This document shows positions 28,412 to 37,666 of a stretch of 64,000 nt of DNA, piece after piece. The stretch is from Pseudomonas sp. SST3 (GTDB taxonomy: Bacteria > Pseudomonadota > Gammaproteobacteria > Pseudomonadales > Pseudomonadaceae). A model generated the notes under the pieces. The model saw nothing but the letters and a program-made list of their open reading frames with translations, did no database searches and had not been told where the DNA came from. Both the position numbers and the translations under genes were made by a program. Within the stretch, counting starts at the first letter, position 1. Each line of letters opens with the position of its first letter. The stretch spans positions 1 to 64,000 of the forward strand of contig NZ_QORI02000003.1 of NCBI RefSeq assembly GCF_003325755.1, written 5' to 3'.

Positions 28412-28553
28412 CTTGGCGAGGCAGCCTTAACGATCCCATCGTCAGTCTTGGCGCCACTCACTTGGGACTTGTTGAACCGCCCGATGCGGCGCACGGTGAC
28501 ACCATCGAGCCGCGTTGGTAATTTTCCACGAGAGAGCCTTTATCAGCGGGTAG

Positions 28554-28813
28554 ATGAGCTTGATTGCGCTCCTTATTACAACGCTTGTCATTGCGGGCTA
28601 CATGCGTAAACACCGCGTTCGAGCCTTGTTGGCGGTAGGTGCTGCAGCGCTGATGTTCCCGGTTTGGGTGGCCTTCACCTCTATGGTTTATCCAGCCGAT
28701 CCAGAAGCCCACATGTGGGCAGCGATTGCCATACCCGTCTCCTAGCCTGGGGTCTGGGCGCCGCCGGTCTGGGTTACGGCTTGATGGCATTGCTGGGGTT
28801 GAAGTTCCGATGA
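28554..28813 (+). pseudogene. Small inner membrane protein, frameshifted
   Basis: The first frame from 28554 gives two membrane helices (LIALLITTLVIAGYM, ALLAVGAAALMFPVWVAF) and stops at 28745 after AAIAIPVS. The adjoining frame continues LAWGLGAAGLGYGLMALLG and stops at 28813 with KFR. Restoring one C in TCTCCTAGCC near 28738-28743 joins them into an 86-aa protein with three helices, in which AIPVSLAWG reads through. The function is unknown. It is the sixth gene in the window with a short indel, again in a C-run. Confidence 0.65.
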
Positions 28814-28916
28814 TGCGCAACGGCTCATTAGCCCCGTCCCAGGCGTAGTTCACGGCGCCATCTCGCTCACATGCGATGGGCTACGCTTCACCCCACTCAG
28901 CCGAATTGGAAATTCT

Positions 28917-29627
28917 ATGCGCAGCGATGAGATCACAGCCCTCTTCGATCAACAGGCAGCGAGCTACGACGAGCGTTGGGCCAGAACGGCCCCCATTCGA
29001 GAGGCGCTGCACTTCATTCTTGAAGCGGTATTGGCGGAACTACCGGCGGATGCACGAATACTCAGCGTCGGGACCGGTACAGGAGAGGAAATCGTTTATC
29101 TCGCCAAGCGTTTTCCTCGCTGGTCCTTTACCGCCGTAGAGCCATCCGGCGCCATGCTCGATGCGTGCCGCGACAAGGCGGTGAAGGGTGGCTTTGCCTC
29201 GCGCTGCCATTTTCATGAAGGGTATCTGGAATCCCTGCCTGACCAAGGCGCTTTCGACGGCGCGACGTGCTTCCTCGTGTCCCAGTTCATTCTGGATCTC
29301 GAAGCCCGTGCCGACTTCTTCCGGGCTATTGCCACAAGGCTTCGTCCTGGGGCGATATTGGCGAGCTCCGATCTAGCCTCCGATACCGGTTCCGCCCAGT
29401 ACGATGCCCTTCTCAAGCCCTGGCTGACGATGATGGCGGCCGCTGGTATTTCGGCGGCCGCCGTTGAGCAGATGCGTGCAGCCTACGTCAAAGACGTTGC
29501 GATCCTGCCTCCTGCACGGGTAGCGTCCATCATCCGATCGGCCGGCTTTGACGAGCCGATCCCTGTCTATCAGGCAGGCCTTATCCATGCGTGGTTTTCC
29601 AGACGTGAGGCAGCCGACGCGCCATGA
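28917..29627 (+). CDS. Class I SAM-dependent methyltransferase
   Basis: The 236-aa protein has a Rossmann methyltransferase fold with motif I as ILSVGTGTGEEI, an acidic motif II near FTAVEPSGAML and the later FDGATCFLVSQFI. The N-terminus (EITALFDQQAASYDERW) is typical of small-molecule methyltransferases of the UbiE/tellurite-resistance kind. The substrate is unknown. The ATG of the next membrane protein gene overlaps its stop by four bases, so the two are coupled. The group lies between conserved core genes and may be a recent insertion. Confidence 0.82.
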   Translation: MRSDEITALFDQQAASYDERWARTAPIREALHFILEAVLAELPADARILSVGTGTGEEIVYLAKRFPRWSFTAVEPSGAMLDACRDKAVKGGFASRCHFHEGYLESLPDQGAFDGATCFLVSQFILDLEARADFFRAIATRLRPGAILASSDLASDTGSAQYDALLKPWLTMMAAAGISAAAVEQMRAAYVKDVAILPPARVASIIRSAGFDEPIPVYQAGLIHAWFSRREAADAP

Positions 29628-29974
29628 ATCGCTCGCGGGCCCTTGCCTTCCTGATCGCCGCCTTCGCGGGCGCTGCCATCTGGGCGCTGTCTCCGTGGCT
29701 GACCGGCCATGCCGAGCCATGGGATGCGGGCGGTGTGTACTACACCGCAGCGTTGATCGGGACGGGCTTACTGACAGGCTTAATCGTGCCGAAGCCGCTC
29801 TGGGCACTCTATACCGGAGGCGTCTTCGGGCAGTTCATGTACTTGTCACTCCTGCCGTCTGGCCCGCTGATCGCCGTCGGCCTCGTATTTCTGTTGTTGT
29901 GGTCGCTGCTGTTTCCGGGCAGTGCCTACCTGGGCGCTCGCGTTCGCAGTAGCCGTCGCCCCGATGTGGGTTGA
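29624..29974 (+). CDS. Hypothetical membrane protein, 116 aa
   Basis: The protein has three or four hydrophobic segments (ALAFLIAAFAGAAIWALS, YYTAALIGTGLLTGLIV, then GPLIAVGLVFLLLWSLLF) and a short basic tail. There is no recognisable domain. Its start overlaps the stop of the methyltransferase gene (ATGA), indicating co-translation and perhaps a shared role at the membrane. I do not recognise the family. Confidence 0.7.
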   Translation: MNRSRALAFLIAAFAGAAIWALSPWLTGHAEPWDAGGVYYTAALIGTGLLTGLIVPKPLWALYTGGVFGQFMYLSLLPSGPLIAVGLVFLLLWSLLFPGSAYLGARVRSSRRPDVG

Positions 29975-30197
29975 TGACCGTACGGTGGCGCTTCGCGACG
30001 ACCCAGCCTTATCCACACTGCGGTTTCGCTAAGACCGCGCCCGAACGAACTACTCTCCGGTTTCCCAACTTTTCCGCCTTTGAGTGAGTGAAGTCAGCCA
30101 TTCGAAAGGATTAGACCTTTTGCTGACCAACCCCGCTTACGGCACACTTGCCGCCTTCGAGGGCACCGCCCCCCCCTTATCTAGCCGAACCTATCGT

Positions 30198-32681
30198 ATG
30201 ACCCGCTCCCCCATTCGCCGTCTGATCTTCTTCGTAGTGCGCCGCGTGCTGTACTTCTGGGTGCGCTCGGAAACCATCAATCAATCCGCATTTACCCTCA
30301 AGCTGGACCGCAGCAAGCCGGTGTTTTACGTCCTGCAGCGCGCTTCGCTGAGTGATCTGGCGGTGCTCGATCATGAATGCAGCAAGGCCGGTCTGCCGCG
30401 CCCGGTGGCCGAGGTGGCGGTGGGCGATCATATCGAGCCGGCGGCATTCATCTTTCTCAACCCCGCCGCCAGCTGGTTCGGCACGCGAACGCGCGTCGAA
30501 CCGCCCGCGCCACTGGTACGTCTGGTCGGCGCGCTGGAACAGAACGCGGTGGACAACGCACAAGTCATTCCGGTAACGGTGTTCTGGGGGCAGAATCCGG
30601 CGCGTGAAACCAGTCCCTGGAAGCTGCTGTTCGCCGACAGCTGGGCTGTAACTGGGCGGCTGCGCAAATTGATGAGCATGATCATGCTCGGCCGCAAGAC
30701 CCGTGTGCAGTTCTCCGCGCCGATCCAGCTCAACGAACTGGTCGCGCAAAACAAGGGCCACGAGCGCACGCTGCGCATGGCCCATCGCATGCTGCGGGTA
30801 CATTTCCGTAATCAGAAAACGGCCGTGATAGGTCCGGACCTGTCGCATCGTCGTAATCTGGTCAAAGGCCTGGTGCATGCACCCCAGGTGCGTCAGGCGA
30901 TCAAGGAGGAAGCCGAACGCGAAAATATTTCGCTGGAGAAAGCTGAAGCCCGCGCCTTGCGCTACGGCAACGAGATCGCATCGGATTACGCCTACACCGC
31001 CGTGCGCTTTCTCGAGCTCGTGCTGTCGTGGTTCTGGAACAAGATCTACGACGGTATCCGCGTCAATCATCTAGAGCCGCTACAGGAGGCGGTGCAAGGC
31101 CATGAGGTCATCTATGTGCCCTGCCACCGCAGCCATATCGATTACCTGCTGCTCTCCTACCTGCTGTTCCGCAACGGTCTGACGCCACCGCACATCGCGG
31201 CGGGTATCAACCTCAACATGCCAGTAATCGGCAGTCTGCTGCGCCGCGGTGGCGCCTTTTTCATGCGGCGGTCGTTCAAGGGCAACCCGCTCTATACGTC
31301 GGTATTCAATGAGTATCTGCACACCCTCTTCAGCCGCGGCTTCCCCGTGGAATACTTCGTTGAGGGCGGGCGCTCACGTACCGGACGCATGCTGCAACCG
31401 AAGACCGGAATGCTCGCGATCACATTGCGCAGCTACCTGCGCTCCTCGCGCCTGCCGATCCTCTTCGTGCCGGTCTACATCGGCTATGAACGGGTGCTGG
31501 AAGGCCGCACCTATCTCGGCGAATTGCGCGGCGCGACTAAGAAGAAGGAATCGATCTTCGACATCTTCAAGGTCATCGGCGCGCTCAAGCAGCGCTTCGG
31601 CCAAGTCTGGGTTAATTTCGGCGAGCCACTGAAGCTCAACGAATTCCTTGAGCGCGAGCAGCCCGGCTGGCGTCAGCAGAACCTCGCGCCAGGTTATCGC
31701 CCTGAATGGCTTAGCGAGACCACCAACCGACTCTCCGAGCGCATCGCTCAGCGACTCAACGATGCGGCGGCCGTCAACCCGGTCAATCTGGTGGCGCTGG
31801 CCATGCTCTCCACCAGTCGCCAGGCGCTGGATCGGCGCTCGCTGGCGCGCGTCCTCGATCTCTACCAGAACCTGCTGCGCGCGGTGCCCTACTCGCCCCA
31901 TACGACGCTGCCGGACGGCGATGGCGAGGCGCTGATCGATTACGTGAAGGACCTCGGCCTGCTGGCCGAACAGAAGGATGCGTTGGGCAATATCCTCTTT
32001 CTGGACGAGCAGAACGCCGTTCTGATGACCTACTACCGCAACAATGTGATGCATATCCTGGCGCTGCCAGCGCTGCTGGCAAGCTTCTTCCAGAGCAGTG
32101 CACGGATCAGCCGCGAACAAATCCTGCGCTTCACCGAGGCGTTGTATCCGTACCTGCGCGCCGAGCTATTCATTCGCTGGGAGCCGCAAGAGCTGGCAAC
32201 GGTGGTCGATCAATGGCTGGCCGCCTTCGTCGAACAGGGATTGCTCAAGCTAGACGGCGAAACCTATGTGCGACCTGCGCCCAGCTCACGCCAGTTCATG
32301 CTACTGACGCTGCTTGCGCGGGTTATCGTGCAGACCCTGCAACGTTTCTACATGGCGATTTCGCTGTTGCTCAACAGCGGCCAGCACAGCCTCGATGCCG
32401 AGGAGCTGGAGAACCTCTGCACGGTCATGGCTCAGCGCCTGTCGATCCTGCATGGGCTGAACGCGCCGGAATTCTTCGACAAGAGCCTGTTCCGGCATTT
32501 CATCAAGAGCCTGCAGGACCAGGACGTGCTGCGTCAGGACGCCACCGGCAAGCTCGGCTACCACGACAAGCTCGGCGAACTGGCCGAAGGTGTCGCCAAG
32601 CGCGTACTGCCCGCCGAGATCCGCCTGTCCATTCGCCAGGTGGCGCTGGAGCGGCACGAGGATGAAGCACCAGCGGGTTGA
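30198..32681 (+). CDS. plsB: Glycerol-3-phosphate 1-O-acyltransferase
   Basis: PlsB moves an acyl group from acyl-ACP or acyl-CoA to sn-glycerol-3-phosphate, the first step of phospholipid synthesis, at the inner membrane. The 827-aa protein has the HX4D catalytic motif at H310-D315 ([11 protein letters not shown]). The other acyltransferase blocks are present as [21 protein letters not shown] and [12 protein letters not shown]. The start at 30198 (MTRSPIRRL) matches family length. The open frame reaches back to a GTG at 30084 with a less plausible N-terminus, so the start is not fixed. The gene is complete. Confidence 0.94.
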   Translation: MTRSPIRRLIFFVVRRVLYFWVRSETINQSAFTLKLDRSKPVFYVLQRASLSDLAVLDHECSKAGLPRPVAEVAVGDHIEPAAFIFLNPAASWFGTRTRVEPPAPLVRLVGALEQNAVDNAQVIPVTVFWGQNPARETSPWKLLFADSWAVTGRLRKLMSMIMLGRKTRVQFSAPIQLNELVAQNKGHERTLRMAHRMLRVHFRNQKTAVIGPDLSHRRNLVKGLVHAPQVRQAIKEEAERENISLEKAEARALRYGNEIASDYAYTAVRFLELVLSWFWNKIYDGIRVNHLEPLQEAVQGHEVIYVPCHRSHIDYLLLSYLLFRNGLTPPHIAAGINLNMPVIGSLLRRGGAFFMRRSFKGNPLYTSVFNEYLHTLFSRGFPVEYFVEGGRSRTGRMLQPKTGMLAITLRSYLRSSRLPILFVPVYIGYERVLEGRTYLGELRGATKKKESIFDIFKVIGALKQRFGQVWVNFGEPLKLNEFLEREQPGWRQQNLAPGYRPEWLSETTNRLSERIAQRLNDAAAVNPVNLVALAMLSTSRQALDRRSLARVLDLYQNLLRAVPYSPHTTLPDGDGEALIDYVKDLGLLAEQKDALGNILFLDEQNAVLMTYYRNNVMHILALPALLASFFQSSARISREQILRFTEALYPYLRAELFIRWEPQELATVVDQWLAAFVEQGLLKLDGETYVRPAPSSRQFMLLTLLARVIVQTLQRFYMAISLLLNSGQHSLDAEELENLCTVMAQRLSILHGLNAPEFFDKSLFRHFIKSLQDQDVLRQDATGKLGYHDKLGELAEGVAKRVLPAEIRLSIRQVALERHEDEAPAG

Positions 32682-32726
32682 ATCCACCCGCGCAGGGAAC
32701 AACCTCAGCAAAAACCACGCTAACGG

Positions 32727-32749
32727 CGATTCGGCTTAATGCCGAATCG
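32727..32749 (+). terminator. Hairpin after plsB
   Basis: CGATTCGGC pairs with GCCGAATCG around TTAAT, 46 bp after the plsB stop. The stem is strong but is not followed by a T-run, so termination strength is uncertain. Confidence 0.5.
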
Positions 32750-32802
32750 TTCGATCAGTAATAAGCACGACACCCATACTCAGCAGGCAATCCAACGATA
32801 AT

Positions 32803-32822
32803 CCTTCGGCTGTAGCCGAAAG
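32803..32822 (+). promoter_or_regulatory. Hairpin touching the ribosome site of the next gene
   Basis: CCTTCGGC and GCCGAAAGG pair around TGTA just before the lipoprotein gene. The 3' arm runs into AGGGG, the likely ribosome binding site of the ATG at 32831. Folding would partly hide that site, so the hairpin could limit translation. No known RNA regulator family is recognised. Confidence 0.4.
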
Positions 32823-32830
32823 GGGCCTGT

Positions 32831-34468
32831 ATGACACGCGCCAGCTTGATCGCCTTGTCGTTCCTCGTGGGCCTGGGTGGTTGCGCAACCCCCAGCCTGA
32901 CCAATCTCACGCCCTCCTCCGTTGCACGTTCGCCGGTGCCGCTCTATCTGCTGCGGGCGCAAGTCGACGGTCGTGGAAACCGGATCGCCCACGTCAATGC
33001 GGTAATCCACGGTACGCCGTGGTCGATGATGCTGCTGCCAGGCGATCAATATGCGGTGGGCTACTTCGCCGACACCTGCGAAACCAACATCCCCTATCAC
33101 TTCAGCGTCGGCTACCAGCGCCGCAATTGGCTCGGCTCCGGCTATTCGAGCACGGTGCGCGAAAAGCGCTTCCCGGAAGCCTCGGGCTACGTCTTGAATG
33201 TCACTGGCGAGCCGCTGCCAGACGATTGCGCAGCATCCATCGGCCTGACCTTGCGTGTGGACAGTACGGACGACGAGGTGGATATCGAACCTGGCGATGG
33301 CAACTGCCGATCCATTACCAGTCGCTGCACGCTGAGGGCCGCGGTGATGGAAAGCAACGCGCACCAGGGCCACGATCTGATAGAGGTGCCATCGGGGCAC
33401 TACGTGCTGTCGTTAACCGGTAGCGAGACCGCGGACATACCGAACGATGCGATCGGCGACCTGGACATCACTGATGGATTGACGCTGACGGGACTTGGAC
33501 GTGCGGCGAGGAACGCCGATCTCCAGGTCATCGTCGACGCAGGGGCCATCGACCGGATCTTCGATATCTATGCCAGCTCGCCGCGGGCGGTGACGCTCAG
33601 CTATCTGCGACTGGAAAACGGCCGGCCCATGGGCAGCGGCGGCGGCGCGATCTGGAATCGCGGCAACCTGCGTATGGACCGGATGCTGTTGCGCGGCAAC
33701 ACCATCGATCATGAGCTGGAAACCTCCTGCGCGGCCTTTCCAAGCCGACGCCTGTGCAACCGTGGCGCGGGCCTGTTCAACGAGGGCCAGGCGCTGGTCG
33801 CGCGCTCGACCATCGAACAGAACTCGACCGGACGCGAGTCCGGGCACGCCGGCGGCATTTCCAACATGGGCCCGACGGCGCAGCTGTATGTGCGCGACAG
33901 TCTGATCACCGGAAATGACGCGCGCTTCTGGGGCGGGCTGCTCAACTATCAGGGCACCGTCGACATCCTGAACAGCACGTTCATCGACAATCGCAGCACC
34001 ACCGGTGGTGTCCGAGCCGCAGAGATCGGCAATGTCGACGGCAAGATATCGGTCCGCAACGCGACGTTCAGCAATCACTCTCAGTTGTTCAGTCATACCG
34101 GTACCGGCGAGTTCCGCCTGGCCAACAGCCTGGTCGAAATACGCGCCTTCAACGATATGCCGTTCTGCAGTGGCACGCTGATCAGCGGCAGCTTCAATGC
34201 CATCGGTGGCTCCGGAGGCGGACTTTACGATCTTCTCGGCGGCTGCGGCTTCACCCCGACCACCGCGGACGAAGCCGGGGTACGCCTGTACCTCGGCGCA
34301 CTGCAGGATAACGGCGGCCCGACTCGCACCGTCGCGCTGCGTGAACCGCTCGAAGACAGCCCCTACTTCGATCCCATCGATATGGGCGGCGTGCTATGCC
34401 CCGACACCGACCAGCGCGGCAGGCCGCGGGATGACCGGAAGTGCGACCCAGGCGCATTCGAGTTCTGA
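32831..34468 (+). CDS. Lipoprotein with CSLREP-like and choice-of-anchor Q beta-helix domains
   Basis: The 545-aa protein has a lipoprotein signal (FLVGLGGC, Cys18), a pseudomonad N-terminal domain to about residue 135, and a CSLREP-like motif (SRCTLRAAVMESNA). A right-handed parallel beta-helix follows at about residues 180-490 (repeats such as GGAIWNRGNLRMDR and GGISNMGPTAQLYV). The end is the choice-of-anchor Q signature (LGALQDNGGPTRTVAL, then RGRPRDDRKCDPGAFEF). These features mark large surface or secreted beta-helix proteins. Outer-membrane anchoring by lipid is inferred. Substrate or partner is unknown. Confidence 0.82.
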   Translation: MTRASLIALSFLVGLGGCATPSLTNLTPSSVARSPVPLYLLRAQVDGRGNRIAHVNAVIHGTPWSMMLLPGDQYAVGYFADTCETNIPYHFSVGYQRRNWLGSGYSSTVREKRFPEASGYVLNVTGEPLPDDCAASIGLTLRVDSTDDEVDIEPGDGNCRSITSRCTLRAAVMESNAHQGHDLIEVPSGHYVLSLTGSETADIPNDAIGDLDITDGLTLTGLGRAARNADLQVIVDAGAIDRIFDIYASSPRAVTLSYLRLENGRPMGSGGGAIWNRGNLRMDRMLLRGNTIDHELETSCAAFPSRRLCNRGAGLFNEGQALVARSTIEQNSTGRESGHAGGISNMGPTAQLYVRDSLITGNDARFWGGLLNYQGTVDILNSTFIDNRSTTGGVRAAEIGNVDGKISVRNATFSNHSQLFSHTGTGEFRLANSLVEIRAFNDMPFCSGTLISGSFNAIGGSGGGLYDLLGGCGFTPTTADEAGVRLYLGALQDNGGPTRTVALREPLEDSPYFDPIDMGGVLCPDTDQRGRPRDDRKCDPGAFEF

Positions 34469-34624
34469 GTCGCACAGCAGCTAACTGGCGTGCACTGGGA
34501 GTTCATTCGGCGAGCTTGCGCGCTTGCGTCAACGAACTGGCCGATACAAGCTGCCGTGGTTTTCACGCCGCGCCTGGCGCTTTAAGCTCTTCGCCTGCCT
34601 GCTGCATCATTCAGAGGATTCCCC

Positions 34625-35311
34625 ATGTTGCGCATCACCACCTTCATCGTTGGCCTCATGCTTTCCGCCGGCACTTACGCCCTCTCGCTTTCGGATCTCA
34701 GCCAGGGCGATGCCAGCGCCGGACTCAAAGACGCACTCAGTCAGGGCGCCAAGGTTGCGGTGCAGCAGCTCGGCAAACCGGGCGGATTCAGCGAAGACCC
34801 TGATGTTCGCATCGAGTTGCCGGGCAACATTGGCAAAGCCTCGCGCATGCTCAAGATGATGGGCATGGGTCAGCAGGTCGAAGAACTCGAAACCGGCATG
34901 AACAAAGCGGCTGAAGCGGCTGTGCCGCAGGCGCAGGCTTTGCTTCTGGATGCGGTTAAAAAGATGACCGTTGCCGATGCCAAGGCGATCCTCGCAGGCG
35001 GCAATGACTCCGCAACTCAATACCTGAACAAGACCAGTCGAGAAGAGATTCGCGCCAAGTTCCTGCCGATCATCAAGCAGGCGACCGATCAGGTTGGCGT
35101 CGCTCAGCAGTACAACGCACTGGCCGGCAAAGCCTCTGGCCTCGGCGCGCTCGATGCCAGGTACGGCACGGTCGAAGGCTATGTGGCCGAACAAGCGCTC
35201 GACGGACTGTTCACCGTCATTGCCGAGCAGGAAGCCAGTATTCGCCAGAACCCGACACAGGCAGCTACCAGCGTGGCGAAGAAGGTCTTTGGCGTGCTGA
35301 TGGGCAATTGA
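34625..35311 (+). CDS. DUF4197 exported protein
   Basis: The 228-aa protein has a signal peptide (FIVGLMLSAGTYALSLSDLS region) and matches DUF4197. It is mostly helical, with conserved-looking stretches such as GLKDALSQGAKVAVQQL, DVRIELPGNIGKASRML and TADQVG-like helices later. It is predicted to be periplasmic; no function is known for the family. It stands 28 bp before the hemolysin III gene on the same strand and may be co-transcribed with it. Confidence 0.85.
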   Translation: MLRITTFIVGLMLSAGTYALSLSDLSQGDASAGLKDALSQGAKVAVQQLGKPGGFSEDPDVRIELPGNIGKASRMLKMMGMGQQVEELETGMNKAAEAAVPQAQALLLDAVKKMTVADAKAILAGGNDSATQYLNKTSREEIRAKFLPIIKQATDQVGVAQQYNALAGKASGLGALDARYGTVEGYVAEQALDGLFTVIAEQEASIRQNPTQAATSVAKKVFGVLMGN

Positions 35312-35339
35312 ACAGGGAGGTGGTTCCGGGCTGAAACCG

Positions 35340-35957
35340 ATGTACCACGGAGAAAAACTCAACGCCTGGACGCACCTCGCTGGCGGTGTGCTGGCTCTGA
35401 TCGGGACCGTCTGGCTGTTAGTGCTAGCGGCCATGGACGGCGACATCGTAAAGATCGTCAGCGTGGCGATCTACGGCTTCACCCTGGTGCTGCTGTATAG
35501 CACCTCGACGCTCTACCACAGCGTGCGGGGCCGGGCGAAAGTGATCATGCAGAAGCTCGATCACCTGTCGATCTACCTGCTGATCGCTGGCAGCTATACG
35601 CCGTTCTGCCTCGTCACGCTGCGCGGGGTCTGGGGCTGGTGGTTGTTCGGCATCGTCTGGTCTCTGGCGGTGATCGGCATGCTGCAGGAGATCAAGCCGC
35701 GATCGGAGGCACGGGTGCTGTCCATCGTCATCTACGCTGTCATGGGCTGGATCGTGCTGGTGGCCGTCAAACCGCTGCTCGGCGCGCTCGGCACCGCCGG
35801 CTTCAGTTGGCTGGTCGCAGGCGGTGTGTCTTATACCGTGGGGATCGTCTTCTTCGCATACGACCATCGTTTCCGCCACTGGCACGGCATCTGGCATCTG
35901 TTCGTCATCGCCGGCAGCCTGCTGCATTTCGTGGCGATTCTGCGCTACGTGGTCTGA
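35340..35957 (+). CDS. Hemolysin III / PAQR-family membrane protein (TrhA)
   Basis: The 205-aa protein has seven membrane helices and the family signatures EKLNAWTHLAGG near the N-terminus, STLYHSV in the middle and HWHGIWHLFVIAGSLLHFVA at the end. The conserved His residues could bind a metal as in PAQR receptors. Bacterial members are linked to membrane energy or fatty-acid balance; the hemolysin name is historical. Length is typical. It converges on the ferritin-like gene of the copper region. Confidence 0.88.
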   Translation: MYHGEKLNAWTHLAGGVLALIGTVWLLVLAAMDGDIVKIVSVAIYGFTLVLLYSTSTLYHSVRGRAKVIMQKLDHLSIYLLIAGSYTPFCLVTLRGVWGWWLFGIVWSLAVIGMLQEIKPRSEARVLSIVIYAVMGWIVLVAVKPLLGALGTAGFSWLVAGGVSYTVGIVFFAYDHRFRHWHGIWHLFVIAGSLLHFVAILRYVV

Positions 35958-35984
35958 GGCTGACGAGTGCCACCTTCGGCGGGC

Positions 35985-36440
35985 TCAAAGCTCATGCATG
36001 CGATTGACCTGCTGCGCCAGGCGCATGGTTTCCTGCTCTTCGAGCTGTAGCATTTCCCCGAGCAATTCGCCCGCCCGATCCAGGCCGGGGCGACTCTCCA
36101 GCGAGCGGTACAGGTCAATGATCTGATTGTGGATGCCGAAGATTTCTCGTGAGATATCATCGACGCTCATCTGGCCATAGGCCTCGCTATCGAGTTCGAG
36201 CACCAGCAGCTCGCCACGCACGGCATCATGGAGCCGGGTCTGCAACGCCTGAGGGTCAGCATGTTCCTTGATCCGGGCAATGGTTCCGGTCAGTTCCCGC
36301 TCATGCTGCACCAGATAGTCCAACAGCATCTTCGCCAGCGAATCGCTGCGCTCATCGGCAGCTTCTGCCATGCAGTCAGCCAGCCGGGCATGAGCCTGGC
36401 GGGTCCAGTCGATCAGGTCTTCGCATCGTTCGATGTTCAT
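35985..36440 (-). CDS. Helical protein of unknown function, 151 aa
   Basis: The protein is almost wholly alpha-helical and acidic, with His/Glu/Asp-rich helices (CEDLIDWTRQAHARLADCM, LVQHERELTGTIARIKEH, GEMLQLEEQETMRLAQQV). The layout resembles four-helix ferritin-like or metal-binding bundles, but no exact metal motif could be placed. There is no signal peptide. It lies beside the copper genes on the opposite strand, with the CueR-type promoter 300 bp upstream pointing the other way. Its ATG overlaps the stop of a possible 63-aa ORF. Confidence 0.65.
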   Translation of the reverse strand: MNIERCEDLIDWTRQAHARLADCMAEAADERSDSLAKMLLDYLVQHERELTGTIARIKEHADPQALQTRLHDAVRGELLVLELDSEAYGQMSVDDISREIFGIHNQIIDLYRSLESRPGLDRAGELLGEMLQLEEQETMRLAQQVNRMHEL

Positions 36441-36628
36441 GCTGCGTCCTCCGCGCTGAGGGTTGCCTGGCAGAATGTCCGAGCAATGAGTCGAGCAGCG
36501 CCGTAGTCAGAACGATGCAAACATGCCCGATGGCAATTGACCAGTGCTGGGTGTCGGTCCGCACAACAATCGCCTTCGGCAATCTGTCGAAAAGCGGATT
36601 CAGGCGCGTTGGCAGACAAAATCTCCAA
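36437..36628 (-). CDS. Possible small Cys/His-rich protein, 63 aa
   Basis: The minus-strand frame starts at a TTG (36628) and contains GDCCADRHPALVNCHRACLH, five cysteines and three histidines in one short stretch. Its TGA overlaps the start of the 151-aa gene by four bases (ATGA), as coupled genes do. Against it: a TTG start without a clear ribosome site, and only about half of the third codon positions are G or C, low for this genome. It may be a metal-binding peptide or chance. Confidence 0.35.
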   Translation of the reverse strand: MEILSANAPESAFRQIAEGDCCADRHPALVNCHRACLHRSDYGAARLIARTFCQATLSAEDAA

Positions 36629-36732
36629 CGCTGTGCACCGTCGCGGCCGCTGCGACGAATCTCCCCGTGAAGCGCGCTCGATGATCGAATGGCATTCGCG
36701 TCAACGATCGCAAATGGTGTTCTGACAGCCGC
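36441..36732. other. Region between the helical-protein gene and the copper promoter
   Basis: Apart from the doubtful 63-aa ORF on the minus strand, nothing is recognised in this stretch. The promoter of the 151-aa gene probably lies here. Confidence 0.4.
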
Positions 36733-36763
36733 TTGACCTTGCCATAAGGGAAAGGTTGAACAT
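36733..36763 (+). promoter_or_regulatory. CueR-type copper-responsive promoter
   Basis: A -35 element TTGACC (36733-36738) overlaps a dyad ACCTTGCC (36736-36743) / GGAAAGGT (36749-36756) that fits the CueR/MerR operator. A -10-like sequence follows about 19 bp from the -35. The long spacer is the hallmark of MerR-family control, where the metal-loaded activator untwists the DNA. It lies about 40 bp before the HMA chaperone gene. No cueR gene is in the window. The call is by sequence match only. Confidence 0.7.
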
Positions 36764-36804
36764 CAGGCCGAGCCGGATTGACCGGCATTCGCGGGGTTTC
36801 TCTC

Positions 36805-37065
36805 ATGAGCATCAATCTTCAGGTACAGGGCATGACGTGCGGCGCCTGCGTCCGTCACGTGACCCAAGCGTTGAGCCCTCTCGCAGGCGTCACTGATGTC
36901 GAGGTCGATCTCGCTACCGGCCGCGTTCGAATCGAAGGCGATGCCGATAGCACGTCGCTGATCGCGGCGCTGGACGAGGCCGGCTATCCGGCACAACTCG
37001 CCAACCAGGCAAGCCCCACCTCAGCGCCCGCGAGGGGTTGTGGCAGCGGCTGCGGTTGTCGCTGA
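36805..37065 (+). CDS. copZ: HMA-domain copper chaperone with Cys-rich tail
   Basis: The 86-aa protein is one heavy-metal-associated domain with the metal site GMTCGACV (C12 and C15) and the usual VTDVEVDLATGRVRIEG pattern. It is likely a cytosolic Cu(I) chaperone (CopZ type). The start is 36805, not the upstream in-frame 36778. The last 20 residues add an extra cysteine cluster (ARGCGSGCGCR, four Cys), unusual for CopZ, which could bind more copper. It follows a CueR-type promoter and precedes the DUF411 gene by 26 bp. Confidence 0.85.
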   Translation: MSINLQVQGMTCGACVRHVTQALSPLAGVTDVEVDLATGRVRIEGDADSTSLIAALDEAGYPAQLANQASPTSAPARGCGSGCGCR

Positions 37066-37091
37066 TTTTTCTTCTTCTGGAGTGTTCGCTA

Positions 37092-37526
37092 ATGAAATTC
37101 AAACTCGCCATCATCGCCGCGCTGTTCATGGCCGGTAGCGCACAGGCCGCTGAAATCATCGACGTTCACCGCGACGCCAATTGCGGCTGTTGCAAGGACT
37201 GGGTCAAGTATCTGCAAGCTAACGGCTTCGAAGTCCGGGACCACGTGGAAAACAACATGAGCGCGGTCAAGCAACGTCTCGGCGTGGCGCCGCGACTCGG
37301 CTCCTGCCACACCGGCGTAATCAACGGCAAGTTTGTTGAAGGGCATGTCCCGGTGGCACAAATCCTTGAGCTGAAGCAGCGCGCAGATCTGCTCGGTGCC
37401 GCGGTGCCAGGCATGCCGTCGGGCTCGCCCGGCATGGACTATGGCCAACCCGCGCAGGCGTATCAGGTGATCGGCCTGACGACTGCCGGTAAGGATGTAG
37501 TCATGGCTGACTACGCCGCGCAGTAG
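37092..37526 (+). CDS. DUF411 periplasmic metal-binding protein
   Basis: The 144-aa protein has a signal peptide (IIAALFMAGSAQAAE) and the DUF411 domain with the motif DANCGCCKDWVKYL, the later GSCHTGVINGKFVEGHVP and the C-terminal MDYGQPAQAYQVIG. DUF411 proteins often lie in copper or silver resistance clusters and probably bind the metal through these cysteines. GGAG at 37079-37082 supports the ATG at 37092. It is 26 bp after the HMA gene, so both are probably under the CueR-type promoter. Confidence 0.85.
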   Translation: MKFKLAIIAALFMAGSAQAAEIIDVHRDANCGCCKDWVKYLQANGFEVRDHVENNMSAVKQRLGVAPRLGSCHTGVINGKFVEGHVPVAQILELKQRADLLGAAVPGMPSGSPGMDYGQPAQAYQVIGLTTAGKDVVMADYAAQ

Positions 37527-37666
37527 GTCCGCTCATTCCCGCAGCGCTCGCACACCGGTCACTTCCTGGCAGGATCCGAGCGCGGGCGCTCCGCGTGCTA
37601 AGGGCGTCGTACCCGTGCTGAAGCCAGGAGACGATCAGTCAATTTCGCTCACTGAACAGGATCATC

